The position numbers and the translations under genes are program-made. Shown here piece by piece: positions 53,401 through 58,685 of a DNA stretch of 64,000 nt. How positions within the stretch are numbered: position 1 is the stretch's first letter; every line of letters starts with the position of its first letter. The DNA comes from Aphrocallistes beatrix. Taxonomy: Eukaryota; Porifera; Hexactinellida; Sceptrulophora; Aphrocallistidae. Under the pieces are notes generated by a model, which ran no database searches, was not told the origin of the DNA, and was given only the letters and a program-made list of their open reading frames with translations. The DNA is taken from positions 3,348,001 through 3,412,000 of the forward strand of contig OY725504.1 in assembly GCA_963281255.1 (NCBI GenBank), in the 5' to 3' direction.

Positions 53401-56400
53401 GTTTTTTGAGCTCAAAAGTGAACCGCATTCTGACATGATGAATTTTAAACAATTCGTTTTGACGCTAGCTACATTCCAAAGCGCGAGAAAAGGGAAACCA
53501 GAAGAATTAGCAGAAATAACCGATGCGAAAATAGACTTTATATTTAAATGTTATGATGTCTCGAACACGGGGAGAATAACAAAGAGTGATTTGGTCCATA
53601 TACTGCATTGCATGGTGGGAAACCACGTTTCGGAGGAACAAACGTTAGCAATCGCTGAGAGAACACTCCGTGAAGGGGATATGGAAAAGGATGGACAACT
53701 CAGCAAGGCAGAATTTAGGGAGGCGCTGAAAGATATAGACCTTGAAGAGAAGATGACTATCAGATTTTTAGCCTAATTCAAAGTCTGAGTGTATATTCGC
53801 TGTTGGTTCTTTTAGCTTACAACCTATTGATGTATTTGTTTGTTTGTTTGTTGTTTGATTTCAAGTGTTTATTTACATAATTACGAGTGAGTAGAAATAT
53901 ATTTACTGTAGCAAACTGTTCTTAGTAACATAAATATAAATATTTTAAATAATATCTCGTATATAATATTTACTAATAAAAATTCGTACCCTTTCAAGCA
54001 AGGATTCCACGTTTATCAGACTACCTTGTCCGACTATCTTCTTATTCTTTCCACGCTCCTCGATAGCGTCTAGCATTAGAGAACCAGTGTCCACAAGATA
54101 CGTCTTGAACTGTTTGGGGCCTGATTTGATCGCATAATTCACACCTAGAGAAACAAACAACATTACCACTGGTGTTCCATATGCTACAATTCTTAAAATC
54201 TACAAAAACATTTGGCTGTTGTAAATATCTTGGTACCATACAAACACAGCAATGGAACTTTGAAAGAAGAAATTTTTCAAAAGAGATGAGAGCCAGATTG
54301 AGTAAATTCAAGTTTCTACCAGGAGAAACAATGCATATTGTCCGCCCGTATAGACCAGTCGCAGACAATGTAGTTGTATTCAACGTCGCAATGAAATTCA
54401 CTAAGTTTGAAGTTAAGAACTATCTTGAACAGATATACGGATTGAAAGTCGCTGAAGTAAATACAATTATCAATGTAGGTTAGTTATTACGTATCTTGAA
54501 AAAATGGATACAAGTATCAACAAGTTATAATACGAATGGAAATTTAGTGGATTTTTCTCTATATCTTAGGTGAAACTGTGGTTGGAAGAGACGTTAATGA
54601 TGGACGAGTAAAAAAACGCAGGTATTTAGACCAAAAACTTGCGTATGTAGTGCTAGCAGAAGGAAAGTTCGTGTATCCAGAGGTAGAGTCAGCATTCTTC
54701 TCGAAAGAACAGCTACAAAAGCATATGCGCGGGGTGGACGATATCAAGGATTTCGAGAAATCTAAGAAAGATCCTAAAAAGAAGACGATTAAGAGAACTG
54801 TATCTAGATTTGCTCCTAAATAAGATATTAGATTAGTATTTTGAAGTCACTTATTAACGAATTAAGAATTGGGTTTCAATTAATTCAAATTTGAAAATCA
54901 AATCGATAAATGGATGTCGAACATTTTAAATTTGTGAATAATTTATTTTCCTGAGATAGTGTTATCAAATTTAGCATTTAGAAATGTCCAAATCTCTTCA
55001 GCAATACCAACTGCGAATGTCTCGCTTGAGGAAGATCATTTTCGGCGAGGTAGTTAGACCGAATCAAGATGTGAAGATAGCGCGACTTTTCGCACGTCGA
55101 CCATGGGAAATGACAATGGATGATTATTACCCGCCTTTTAAGAAATTTGATAAGTTACTTTGGAAACTGAGGTGCATGGGACTGTACCATGATGAGCATT
55201 GGGACTTTACGAATTGGATCTTAACGGAGAGGGCTAAGACGGGGAAATTGAAACTTAAAGGAGAGGGAAAGAGAGAGATGCATAGGAAGGAGGACTCTGA
55301 AATTGCAGTTGAGGCTGCAAAGAAATAACTTTATTATACAAGTAGTTCTTAATAAACCGATACGAGCATTTATCTCCTTTTCCCGTTAGAAATTATTGAG
55401 AAACTGTTCGGGTGCAGAATAGTCGAAACAGTTCATCATACTAAACATTTTAACACCTTTTCTAGACCACCGAATTCAGCTTAGGAATATTGGGATTCAA
55501 TACGAGGGATGATAAACATTAAATAAAAATTAACTAGGTTAGGTTGTTAGATGAAATTCACATTGCACACTAAAAAATTGAGTAGGGACATAGTTTATAT
55601 TTAGTTTTAAATATACGTATAATATTTATGCGATACTAAAATGAATATATCTCTAGTCTAGTTTAATATCAAATAGATATCAATTCTAATATATACAGAA
55701 TTAGCATAATTTGTACGATTTATAAATTCTAAAAATATTTTGCATCTAAAGAAACAATGGATCTGAGCAATGGTTTGCAGGAAAACTCGAAATTTCTCGA
55801 TGTGCCCAACATCCAATACAAACTCGAGATCCCCAACCTGGTAAGCTATGACCCCTCAGAAGCAGAAGAAACTTTCGACAGACTGCAACTAATGAGTAAT
55901 GACGAGAAAGGTCTAGAATTTGATAATGAATCCATTCTAAAGAAGAGTATCATTACGCCTGATTTCATGCGGAGGGAAAGCATACCTCCTTACAAGGTTA
56001 GCAAGTATAGACTGAAGAAGCAGCGGAAGATAGAGAGGGAGAAGAAAACAGGAGAAGGTAAAGTTCTGTGCACCTAGTGTGTATTTATCTTATCCAAATT
56101 CCGCATAGCATTTCAAAACTTGTATTTAGGTTGGCATGAAATGCACGCACCTGAAATGACCGAAGAACTGGCAAACGAGCTGAAACTGTTGGAAATGCGA
56201 GGCTCACTCGACGCTAAAAGATACTACAACGAAAAGAAATCTAAAAAGAAGCCTAAATTCTTTCAGATCGGACGCATCATAGAAGGTCCTGGCGAGTTCT
56301 ATTCTAGTCGATTGACGAAGAAGGAGAGAAAACGTACAATGGTGGAAGAATTGTTAGCAGATTCGAAATTTCAACGCTACAATAAAAAGAGATTCTTGAA

Positions 56401-57279
56401 GCTACAATTAACGAGGAGGCGTGGGAAATTCGGGTATAAGAACAAGTATCGAGGGAAATATAGATTCTAATTCATTATAGTATTCAGTTTTGTTTATTAA
56501 AATAATCTTTTGCTATGTAACTCTATATTGAGACAGAATGACGTCATGATGAATTGTTACTACGTAACGGGGATTATTAACACTTGTTATTAAGAATATT
56601 CGCTATAATTTGATTAGATTTGGAGATGCTAGGAATAATAGAGAGTCTGACCATCTCCCAATTGATGTGGTTTTCACTCCTACTCTGCTTCGGACTGGTC
56701 GGCTGCCTGGTGCCAATACTCCCCTGCACCTACCAATGGTTCCTGCTCCACGATCAAGTTAAACAGCAGAAGGCGAAGGATTAATACTAACTTTTATTTG
56801 GTTTGGTTTTAAATTAATTTTGTTTCAACTCACTACAAATAGAGGTCACATTGGTAGATTGCAGGATCTGCCCCTCGTGTAGAATGGGCGGGTAGAGTGT
56901 CTTGTGGCAAGGCTCTCCCCACCAACGCAATCTAGAGAAGAACACACAATACCATACTGCTGTAAGGATCTTATCAATGTCATATGGTGTACCTAATGGC
57001 TAAGCCATCTGGGGGATTCACTGGCAGTCTCCAGTCGACTTGTCCTAAAGTGACGATTAGTGTGCCTCTCAGGGGCCCCTGGACTGAAGGGGGGAGGGAA
57101 AGTGGGTCGATAGAACCGGTTACAACTGCTTGTAAAGTTGGAAGCGATTTGCCGGCTATCTTTAGTGACTTCTTCCGTTTTCGCTTGACTAGTTTTTTGC
57201 CTTGGTTCTTCTTTGGACTAACAAAATTCAGAGTTTTACTACGCCCGCTGTCCTTGTCACTTTTTGAAATTTTAGGCAT
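26434..57279 (-). CDS. C2CD3: C2CD3, centriole elongation C2-domain protein; host of 12-13 nested genes
   Basis: Seventeen minus-strand exons join in phase to 2140 residues (vertebrate about 2350): 56993-57279, 56834-56931, 53990-54144, 52842-52929, 52459-52725, 50969-51205, 50753-50912, 50337-50669, 50022-50275, 49769-49963, 49380-49713, 49125-49320, 48868-49056, 47167-47311, 46887-47109, 29515-29763 and 26434-29446. Family landmarks occur in order: [12 protein letters not shown] and RWWGE at the N-terminus, SGPKQF, a [12 protein letters not shown]2 core, LGLV-like [50 protein letters not shown], then the large last exon with three further C2-type domains and a closing [20 protein letters not shown] motif. 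C2CD3 acts at the distal centriole and is needed for ciliogenesis. The 46887/29763 junction spans 17.1 kb but keeps phase (AC|G) and family order. Confidence 0.88.
29892..30251 (+). CDS. SNRPD1: Small nuclear ribonucleoprotein Sm D1
   Basis: Single exon, 119 residues, as in other animals. The ATG at 29892 gives the invariant [13 protein letters not shown] start; an upstream in-frame extension has no ATG. Sm1 and Sm2 motifs are clear ([15 protein letters not shown] and [20 protein letters not shown]). The tail is a run of about ten Gly-Arg dipeptides, the target of symmetric arginine methylation and SMN binding. The protein is part of the heptameric Sm ring of spliceosomal snRNPs. It sits only about 130 bp from a C2CD3 exon on the other strand. 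Confidence 0.97.
   Translation: MKLVRFLMKLSHEKVTIYLKNGTTVDGTIAGVDMTMNTHLKNVKLTLKGRETQSLDFLTIRGNNIRYFILPENLPLDTLLIDDSPSEKKKRKNMAPFGRGRGRGRGRGRGRGRGRGGRR
30605..32668 (+). CDS. CENPI: Centromere protein I (Mis6 family)
   Basis: Single exon of 687 residues. The frame is open about 35 codons further upstream but without ATG; the ATG at 30605 starts [17 protein letters not shown]. The body is an all-helical repeat protein with the CENP-I/Mis6 core: a segment around residues 90-200 ([39 protein letters not shown]) and LLILYKRLR. Length and profile match animal CENP-I (about 750). CENP-I belongs to the constitutive centromere-associated network (CENP-H/I/K/M) that bridges CENP-A chromatin and the outer kinetochore. 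The family is divergent, so the call rests on the core region. Intronless. Confidence 0.82.
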   Translation: MASQRKKDLQEVPSPAQIEAEVKEFVKAIEENNSKAFTRTFKILQKTTKQTGLNPDQISRIILKIPEIKIKPERALSLLLPNDTVLVKSVISIICWFNSLSVESDKEIDTMAAIITWVITIYPYIEDQLQLNQYYDLLMHYISSYYLAPYICHLLAFMTRAEDVKTYRVMKIFRMNNNSYFLPKEFDGLLILYKRLRTDDLNLNVSSVVNHIVLFTCPDEKMVAEICNLRVKTNDSATRLLKESPIFARRPIELLSKKDQAYLPQNWYNLFSSETVDCEHPMLTQLSALLFNQGHASLSRILFWIDQAICASKQNCDLLPNRMVNFLDLNLFPTLPFQIEMDFTSLVLTLTKIADFINQSIPTLGEVVKALLPCDTYPHEILLQSLKQIDLLAFLELKSYLIDRIRCELMKPIKSGAFLLGLFSSLCDMMNNWLSRSNTNLIVNPDKLTDISAILNTSAHHSENLAYAFTDFVEFAFMLGKEILYDSDSHLIIQVAVIHLLIQIAQIPLRHQIALLYLPHPNLIYKLFLTHSPIIFNCLFKLLANYFHAFEKVKVLSPKVYHSSSIQDQVEAFNQIMVVILYKLLPSPDIPIKMQKPVYTIPECVLEHFKVRKESNTLLICNHWALRGYVALYFETTQPAIESRSIIHHPLSILESKAKTNQFLSFLEEHCHLTGLTDFWRLVRNDH
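32833..37102 (+). CDS. SEL1L: SEL1L, ER-associated degradation adaptor with Sel1 repeats
   Basis: Eight exons join in phase to 821 residues: 32833-33000, 33076-33467, 34615-34994, 35060-35268, 35340-35668, 35786-36218, 36485-36769 and 36833-37102. Exon 1 is a signal peptide ([19 protein letters not shown]). Exon 2 is an acidic helical region; no fibronectin-II domain is seen, unlike vertebrate SEL1L. From exon 3 on, Sel1 (TPR-like) repeats follow the family order, e.g. [41 protein letters not shown] and [15 protein letters not shown]. The last exon has a single membrane segment ([21 protein letters not shown]) and ends soon after, lacking the Pro-rich tail of mammals. SEL1L scaffolds the HRD1 ubiquitin ligase in the ER membrane. 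Intron 2 holds two minisatellites; intron 5 has a GC donor. Confidence 0.95.
33500..33981. repeat. Minisatellite, 40 bp unit, about 12 copies
   Basis: Tandem 40 bp units containing CCTAGCAACATAAGAACATC followed by TACATTCCGTTGAAAGGTTC run head to tail through SEL1L intron 2. Copies differ by a few substitutions, with C/T at the CCGTCGAATGG versus CCGTTGAAAGG positions and G/A in AAGAGCAT versus AAGAACAT, giving mixed higher-order variants. Spacing is exact at 40 bp over most of the array. Confidence 0.95.
34005..34510. repeat. Minisatellite, 30 bp unit, about 16-17 copies
   Basis: Tandem 30 bp units of GACTGTTCTTTTTCGTTAAA plus TTGGAACTAT follow the 40 bp array after a 25 bp gap. The centre is exact; the distal end (after about 34300) decays with indels. 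Because the unit is a multiple of three, the minus strand holds a 108-codon open frame of ten-residue repeats ([10 protein letters not shown] type), which I treat as an artefact of the array. Confidence 0.95.
35669..35785 (+). other. GC-AG intron in SEL1L
   Basis: The donor reads AATAG|GCAAGT and the acceptor TATATAG|AGCG. Joining restores [12 protein letters not shown] with correct phase and Sel1-repeat continuity. No GT donor nearby restores the frame. Confidence 0.8.
37467..42313 (+). CDS. SHANK: SHANK scaffold protein (FERM-F0-like, ankyrin, SH3, PDZ, SAM)
   Basis: Two exons (37467-38280 and 38589-42313) encode 1512 residues. Order: an N-terminal ubiquitin-like SPN region (residues about 15-110), ankyrin repeats (about 120-375; e.g. 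[32 protein letters not shown]), SH3 (about 436-492; [15 protein letters not shown] ... GWFAGNCV), PDZ (about 505-600, carboxylate loop [10 protein letters not shown]), a long acidic/Ser-rich linker, Pro-rich segments ([16 protein letters not shown]) and a C-terminal SAM (about 1446-1512; [23 protein letters not shown]). MSPPEEF near residue 1378 matches the PPxxF Homer-EVH1 ligand. All domains of vertebrate SHANK are present. SHANKs link membrane receptors to Homer and actin at postsynaptic and other cortical sites. Confidence 0.97.
42314..43012 (+). other. SHANK 3' flank, no gene seen
   Basis: About 700 bp of AT-rich sequence between SHANK and the NHL gene, within the large C2CD3 intron. 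No exon or repeat is supported on either strand. Confidence 0.5.
43013..44239 (+). CDS. Coiled-coil plus NHL-repeat protein (TRIM-like without RING or B-box)
   Basis: Single exon, 408 residues, ATG at 43013. Residues 1 to about 110 form a charged coiled coil ([16 protein letters not shown]). Residues about 165-405 are NHL-like propeller repeats ([39 protein letters not shown]). No RING, B-box or CxxC cluster precedes the coiled coil, and the upstream 700 bp offers none. It resembles the C-terminal two-thirds of the TRIM-NHL protein at 21776-23659 and could be a truncated relative or a separate scaffold. NHL propellers bind RNA or protein; which applies here is unknown. Confidence 0.8.
   Translation: MHFESKRRHLEKDSLNRLERDITLKKDEVKRRYNTYKENLELEERELNKILDQIYANALARLNERNKLIANLNSCCAKLGDCKNNRLVDTYEQSIAPLNEKIYELRDDCIIAPNIRLDWNEEAIESTGNLCSFRVTSAPYKERIYPEWTAVENGEGENEMLEPNSLILANGEILVSDLSRNAIQIFNKQGAYLSSINHPNLHRPTYMHAYKNSLFVSCDGKEEKVLKFVRTQGGEWEYENKIIVGHSIAALNVDDNGVLYIFLSEMFKVFAVETACMKKMVEFELKTKHFVESRTQIMDAKLHNGEWYILFANTEYPLQCFDKNGKLTRTVIPSQLLKGALHFCMDPDGNIITTEEWKGQVSVFTNNGEFISSIGSSGDMEKPRGVDIDEDGRVFICDLKSYDMLSCY
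44240..44749 (+). other. Intergenic stretch between NHL and GIY-YIG genes
   Basis: About 510 bp, AT-rich. It contains the likely promoter of the downstream gene (TATAAATAG at about 44587). Nothing else is recognised. Confidence 0.4.
44750..46462 (+). CDS. GIY-YIG nuclease-like protein with Penelope-type C-terminus, novel N-terminus
   Basis: Single exon, 570 residues. The last 160 residues resemble the endonuclease of Penelope-like retroelements: a Cys cluster ([14 protein letters not shown], about 414-427), a paired GIY-YIG core ([15 protein letters not shown], about 455-469), an Arg/His helix ([14 protein letters not shown]), then [20 protein letters not shown] at the C-terminus, the usual E..WI..L....P.GLN ending. 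No reverse transcriptase precedes it. Residues 1-400 are not recognised; they include a CxxC-x16-CxxC zinc-ribbon-like pair (CLTC ... CVWC, about 227-247), an acidic patch and helical regions. Codon use and lack of stops suggest a maintained host gene. Function could be DNA or RNA processing; this is inference. It lies inside the 17 kb C2CD3 intron. Confidence 0.75.
   Translation: MSEPASQDLTYTPLDRAKHQFENAKIAFEKTILSQEKVFDEAKGIPDFLSDSFGISRVLLAFPRGATFLDELMRSNRTSVYEQFGKTEEKPESKTRFNLGFNRGARKQSDPSQDTEKVLEIAVRIHFYTDSNIVTIVDHASNLVVDCGIVPSDMPKDKFWPHFFSRSMEMVPKLKYASVIIDNSTFINSIDIAYAYGVPKKRPVSDPAPVTAVSDSEDEEVEDKSSCLTCKSVRHRTNPSYRRCVWCRFTIDSEFEGVKKVHILMDILQHLKCIPNLSDKEKCVLADLVVCVISQHKVKHFALLSLRSKPGVIYETLRNLKEDIYSLLYFLVKKEVTEKLHQIIPIGMERTFYAEFEMIGVPKGKVDRYRLNIEVFEKLHSIWEEYFTADCLEKILYYEATCEIYFYPLNVGTIPCNKKNCKNCEMMVEKKHFTSTQRRKIYEVSDSINCNARCIIYLLTCTICRKQYVGSSSKELQARLEDHRSMARQGRGTSADVHAFYEHAKNRENVPKDKRCKVDKHQVISLKDDPMKIYELIGIEITKPHKLADRESHWIRELESAVPHGLNEFY
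47415..48734 (+). CDS. JMJD6: JMJD6, JmjC-domain lysyl hydroxylase/arginine demethylase
   Basis: Single exon, 439 residues (vertebrate about 403). JMJD6-specific blocks are conserved: [40 protein letters not shown] and [20 protein letters not shown]. The 2-oxoglutarate/Fe(II) ligands are present: His and Asp in TGIHIDPLG and the distal His in [10 protein letters not shown] poly-Ser tract follows the catalytic core (about 360-385), as in vertebrates. JMJD6 hydroxylates lysines of splicing factors such as U2AF2 and acts in the nucleus. An N-terminal extension of about 25 residues precedes the usual start. Nested in C2CD3 intron 13 (47312-48867), opposite strand. Confidence 0.96.
   Translation: MAAKFVSPTRYPDVPSQEETRFIRRAERAIVDAKGKARPELKGEHGWTQLGMCESSFLHPSYVSNNIERRSAHELSIESFRRQYELPGKPVVLTGLMRDWAAKRKWTIERLTKKYRNQKFKCGEDDDGNSVKLKMKYYRYYAQTNRDDSPLYIFDSGFGEHRKKKSILEDYQVPDYFADDLFRYVSETRRPPYRWFVMGPPRSGTGIHIDPLGTSAWNAVVHGRKQWCIFPPNTPKAMVKPCTGEGGSQRSEAISWFRYVYPKCLLSSWPSEFRPFDFIQEAGEVVYVPGGWWHAVVNLDLSVAVTQNLVSPVTFHRVLPKTLRGRPKFAEKWLENLQKYRPEVASEAEQINLDANTGLPTSSSSSCSSSSLSSDSESYSDSEAEGEGKGRDNPQDSSMSECGRRTQGMKRPIQTTHLSKSVPDTKKVRESSLIDEDSR
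49057..49124 (-). other. GC-AG intron in C2CD3
   Basis: On the minus strand the donor is CTACAG|GCAAAT and the acceptor ATTCGTAG|GGACAG. The join gives [15 protein letters not shown], matching the C2CD3 family at this point, in phase. No GT donor near the exon end keeps the frame. Confidence 0.7.
51281..52366 (+). CDS. MAPKAPK2: MAP kinase-activated protein kinase 2/3-type Ser/Thr kinase
   Basis: Single exon, 361 residues. The kinase domain starts at [18 protein letters not shown] (glycine loop) with catalytic Lys in [17 protein letters not shown] and APE. The activation segment [16 protein letters not shown] is the MK2/MK3 signature; the proline-directed site is Ser-Pro instead of the usual Thr-Pro. 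After the catalytic core, VPLTPLTT matches the second p38 site in the autoinhibitory region, and a basic FKRRQKK cluster resembles the nuclear-localisation/MAPK-docking tail. MK2-type kinases act downstream of p38 in stress responses and mRNA stability. The N-terminus lacks the Pro-rich SH3-binding segment of mammalian MK2. Nested in C2CD3 intron 5. Confidence 0.93.
   Translation: MANLPPMFDYIRKEIEIKAHPISDDYELTNIELGVGLSGKVYKCIERATKAERAVKVLNSSKNARNEMSIHSQVCHHVNIVKVISIYDENREDTKKVYIVMEIMTGGELFDRIKEKEFFTEREAAKMVRQVCLAISHLHKNGIAHRDVKPENFLFATKEENSILKLTDFGFSKNYRESNLTSPCYTPYYVAPEVLTTAKYDKACDMWSVGVITYIMLCGYPPFYSHSERTFSHGMQSRIKQGQYHFPQDDWKNISKSAKDLIHNLLRVDPKSRYTVEQTLADPWIAKYQEVPLTPLTTGSMLGTKQNWPEILDTFQVSLSEMRLRDNIVLKPLSESNSLFKRRQKKEGTASELVEKKELID
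53198..53776 (+). CDS. CHP1: Calcineurin B homologous protein (CHP-type EF-hand)
   Basis: Single exon, 192 residues (CHP1 is 195). The start MGTSPS is an N-myristoylation signal, as in CHP1. The sequence follows CHP1 throughout: [16 protein letters not shown], a degenerate EF1 ([12 protein letters not shown]), [17 protein letters not shown], canonical-looking EF3 ([12 protein letters not shown]) and EF4 ([12 protein letters not shown]), ending [13 protein letters not shown] proteins bind Na+/H+ exchangers and regulate membrane traffic. Nested in C2CD3 intron 3 (52930-53989), opposite strand. Confidence 0.92.
   Translation: MGTSPSILTNDELDELHQETKFTHHQIKRLHIRFNALDKENKGHLQMKDLQLIPELALNPLGSRIIESFFELKSEPHSDMMNFKQFVLTLATFQSARKGKPEELAEITDAKIDFIFKCYDVSNTGRITKSDLVHILHCMVGNHVSEEQTLAIAERTLREGDMEKDGQLSKAEFREALKDIDLEEKMTIRFLA
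54181..54823 (+). CDS. MRPL23: Mitochondrial ribosomal protein L23 (uL23m)
   Basis: Exons 54181-54478 and 54570-54823 join in phase to 183 residues. The N-terminus is a basic, uncharged-to-positive leader suited to mitochondrial import. The L23 fold is recognisable: [34 protein letters not shown] and the continuing [18 protein letters not shown]. The C-terminus is Lys-rich. It is part of the large mitoribosomal subunit near the exit tunnel. The ATG lies 36 bp from a C2CD3 exon on the other strand, so the C2CD3 acceptor region overlaps the 5' flank and first codons of this gene. Confidence 0.85.
54984..55328 (+). CDS. MRPS33: Mitochondrial ribosomal protein S33 (mS33)
   Basis: Single exon, 114 residues (vertebrate 106). 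The conserved [19 protein letters not shown] block opens the protein, followed by [37 protein letters not shown] and a basic GKGKR-like tail. It is a component of the mitochondrial small subunit. Same strand as and 160 bp downstream of MRPL23, inside C2CD3 intron 2. Confidence 0.92.
   Translation: MSKSLQQYQLRMSRLRKIIFGEVVRPNQDVKIARLFARRPWEMTMDDYYPPFKKFDKLLWKLRCMGLYHDEHWDFTNWILTERAKTGKLKLKGEGKREMHRKEDSEIAVEAAKK
55329..55756 (+). other. Gap between MRPS33 and the Fcf2 gene
   Basis: About 430 bp of AT-rich DNA within C2CD3 intron 2. No exon, hairpin or repeat is supported. Confidence 0.4.
55757..56470 (+). CDS. Fcf2-type pre-rRNA processing protein (DNTTIP2-like)
   Basis: Exons 55757-56057 and 56130-56470 join in phase to 213 residues. 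The second exon is a full Fcf2 domain: [20 protein letters not shown], the [12 protein letters not shown] block, [35 protein letters not shown] and a basic tail. The length equals yeast Fcf2 (about 217), unlike vertebrate DNTTIP2 (about 750), which carries the domain at its end. Fcf2 acts in early cleavages of pre-rRNA in the nucleolus, for small-subunit production. It shares C2CD3 intron 2 with two mitoribosomal genes. Confidence 0.9.
56626..56784 (+). CDS. Small membrane-protein ORF, 52 residues
   Basis: ATG at 56626 to TAA at 56784. The composition is far less AT-rich than its surroundings. It encodes one hydrophobic segment ([20 protein letters not shown]) followed by a Trp-containing stretch and a polar, basic tail ([10 protein letters not shown]), as in small single-pass membrane proteins. 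It lies 49 bp from C2CD3 exon 2, in the same intron and strand as MRPL23, MRPS33 and the Fcf2 gene. I do not recognise the family. Supporting signs are composition and topology only. Confidence 0.45.
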   Translation: MLGIIESLTISQLMWFSLLLCFGLVGCLVPILPCTYQWFLLHDQVKQQKAKD

Positions 57280-57498
57280 TCTACAATAACTGACAATTGT
57301 TCCTCACAAATTTCATACAAAAACCACAATAAACTAGTAAACAAGATAATATCCTTTGTAAAAGTAAATAACTAATATATATATATAGCTATGTATAGTT
57401 TAGGCAAAAATAATTTTATTTTAAATATAATATGCATAATTATGCTGACACTTTAGAAACTAGTTCATCAGGTACACACTCATAGCATTTATGAAGGT

Positions 57499-58461
57499 TC
57501 ATTTTTTAAGTTTACTGCGGCAGTCATCACAGCAACCATCATTCTGCAAGATTACTTTCTCAAAACAGTGCAGGCAGTAGTATAAATCCTGCTGACTGCT
57601 ATCGCTGTAGCATTGGGGACACACACAGTGATGAGCATCTTCTTCTCGACCAGTTTGAGGCTTGTCTTTGACTTCTGTTTTCTTCTTCTTTTTCCTTACA
57701 ACAGTTGAAACCTTTTCCAGGAGACTACTGCTTGATTCCTCCTCAGTTCTTTGTTTAGCTTGGGGAGAATCGGTAAATATTTGGCCCCTGGTATCTATGG
57801 GGTTAATAAAACGTGAAGAAGGTATGGGGTTTAGGTGATGAGGATACTGCTGTATAGTAGAGCTGTATGAGGTTCCATATTGCATTGGGGATGGTTGTCC
57901 GTTATAAGGAGAGGATAAGGTCTGTCTATAGCAATACTCACACCGAGAAAAACCAGGATTTGCAGGGTTTTTCTTGCATTCCTTACACATGGAAGAAATA
58001 GTCGGTACCGTTGAGTTGTACGTAGTTCCATATTGCTTTGAGGGTGGTAATCCGTTCATTGAAAATGATATGGTCTGTCTATAGCAATACTCGCACTGAA
58101 GATAACCAGGATTTGCAGGGTTTTTCTTGCAATCGGTACACATGGGGGGAGTACCCGCTAGAGGACTCTTATCTCCACTTTCTAATTTAGCTATACAGCT
58201 TTTACAAACATCTTTATCCGTTTCATAAAAAAATTGGGAGCACATAATGCATATTTTCTCACCAGTAGGCATACCCACGCCACTCTGGAAGCAATTTTCA
58301 CAGAGTTCGAATCCTGGGTTCGGGGGTTTACCACACTTTCTACAGCTTGAATAAGTGTATCCCATCTTGCTTTTTGTATAGCATTCCTGGCACCATTTGA
58401 AGTTGGGATTGCATTTGTTTACTTTGCAACTTGAGCATATCCGTTTGTTGCTTGTTGCCAT
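57499..58461 (-). CDS. CxxC-repeat (treble-clef/zinc-ribbon-like) protein
   Basis: Single exon, 320 residues. At least five units of the form C-x2-C-x4-NPGF-x3-C-x2-C occur (e.g. CRKCGKPPNPGFELCENCF, CKECKKNPANPGFSRCEYCY), plus a Cys-rich C-terminus (CVCPQC, CLHC, CCDDC). Two central units with their linkers (58020-58150 and 57860-57990) are near-identical also in DNA, a recent internal duplication. A basic KKKKK stretch near residue 255 may be a nuclear signal. Comparable Cys units bind zinc and mediate protein or nucleic-acid contacts. No named family is recognised. It lies tail to head with the C2CD3 start, 220 bp away. Confidence 0.75.
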   Translation of the reverse strand: MATSNKRICSSCKVNKCNPNFKWCQECYTKSKMGYTYSSCRKCGKPPNPGFELCENCFQSGVGMPTGEKICIMCSQFFYETDKDVCKSCIAKLESGDKSPLAGTPPMCTDCKKNPANPGYLQCEYCYRQTISFSMNGLPPSKQYGTTYNSTVPTISSMCKECKKNPANPGFSRCEYCYRQTLSSPYNGQPSPMQYGTSYSSTIQQYPHHLNPIPSSRFINPIDTRGQIFTDSPQAKQRTEEESSSSLLEKVSTVVRKKKKKTEVKDKPQTGREEDAHHCVCPQCYSDSSQQDLYYCLHCFEKVILQNDGCCDDCRSKLKK

Positions 58462-58685
58462 AAAATACTATGTATCTGTAATAAATGAACTGGAAACGTT
58501 TGTTTATGAGAAGAATTAATATAAAAGTTTGATAGCTCAGTTTTGTACAAGTAATAATGAAACAAATCGAAAAGAAATACAAATATTAACAACCAATGAG
58601 ATATCAGACTTGATTCTCGAAGCTTATTAAAGCATCAGAATAAGTATTTTTCTTAAAGCCTAGAATTTATAATTATCTTTTTTCA

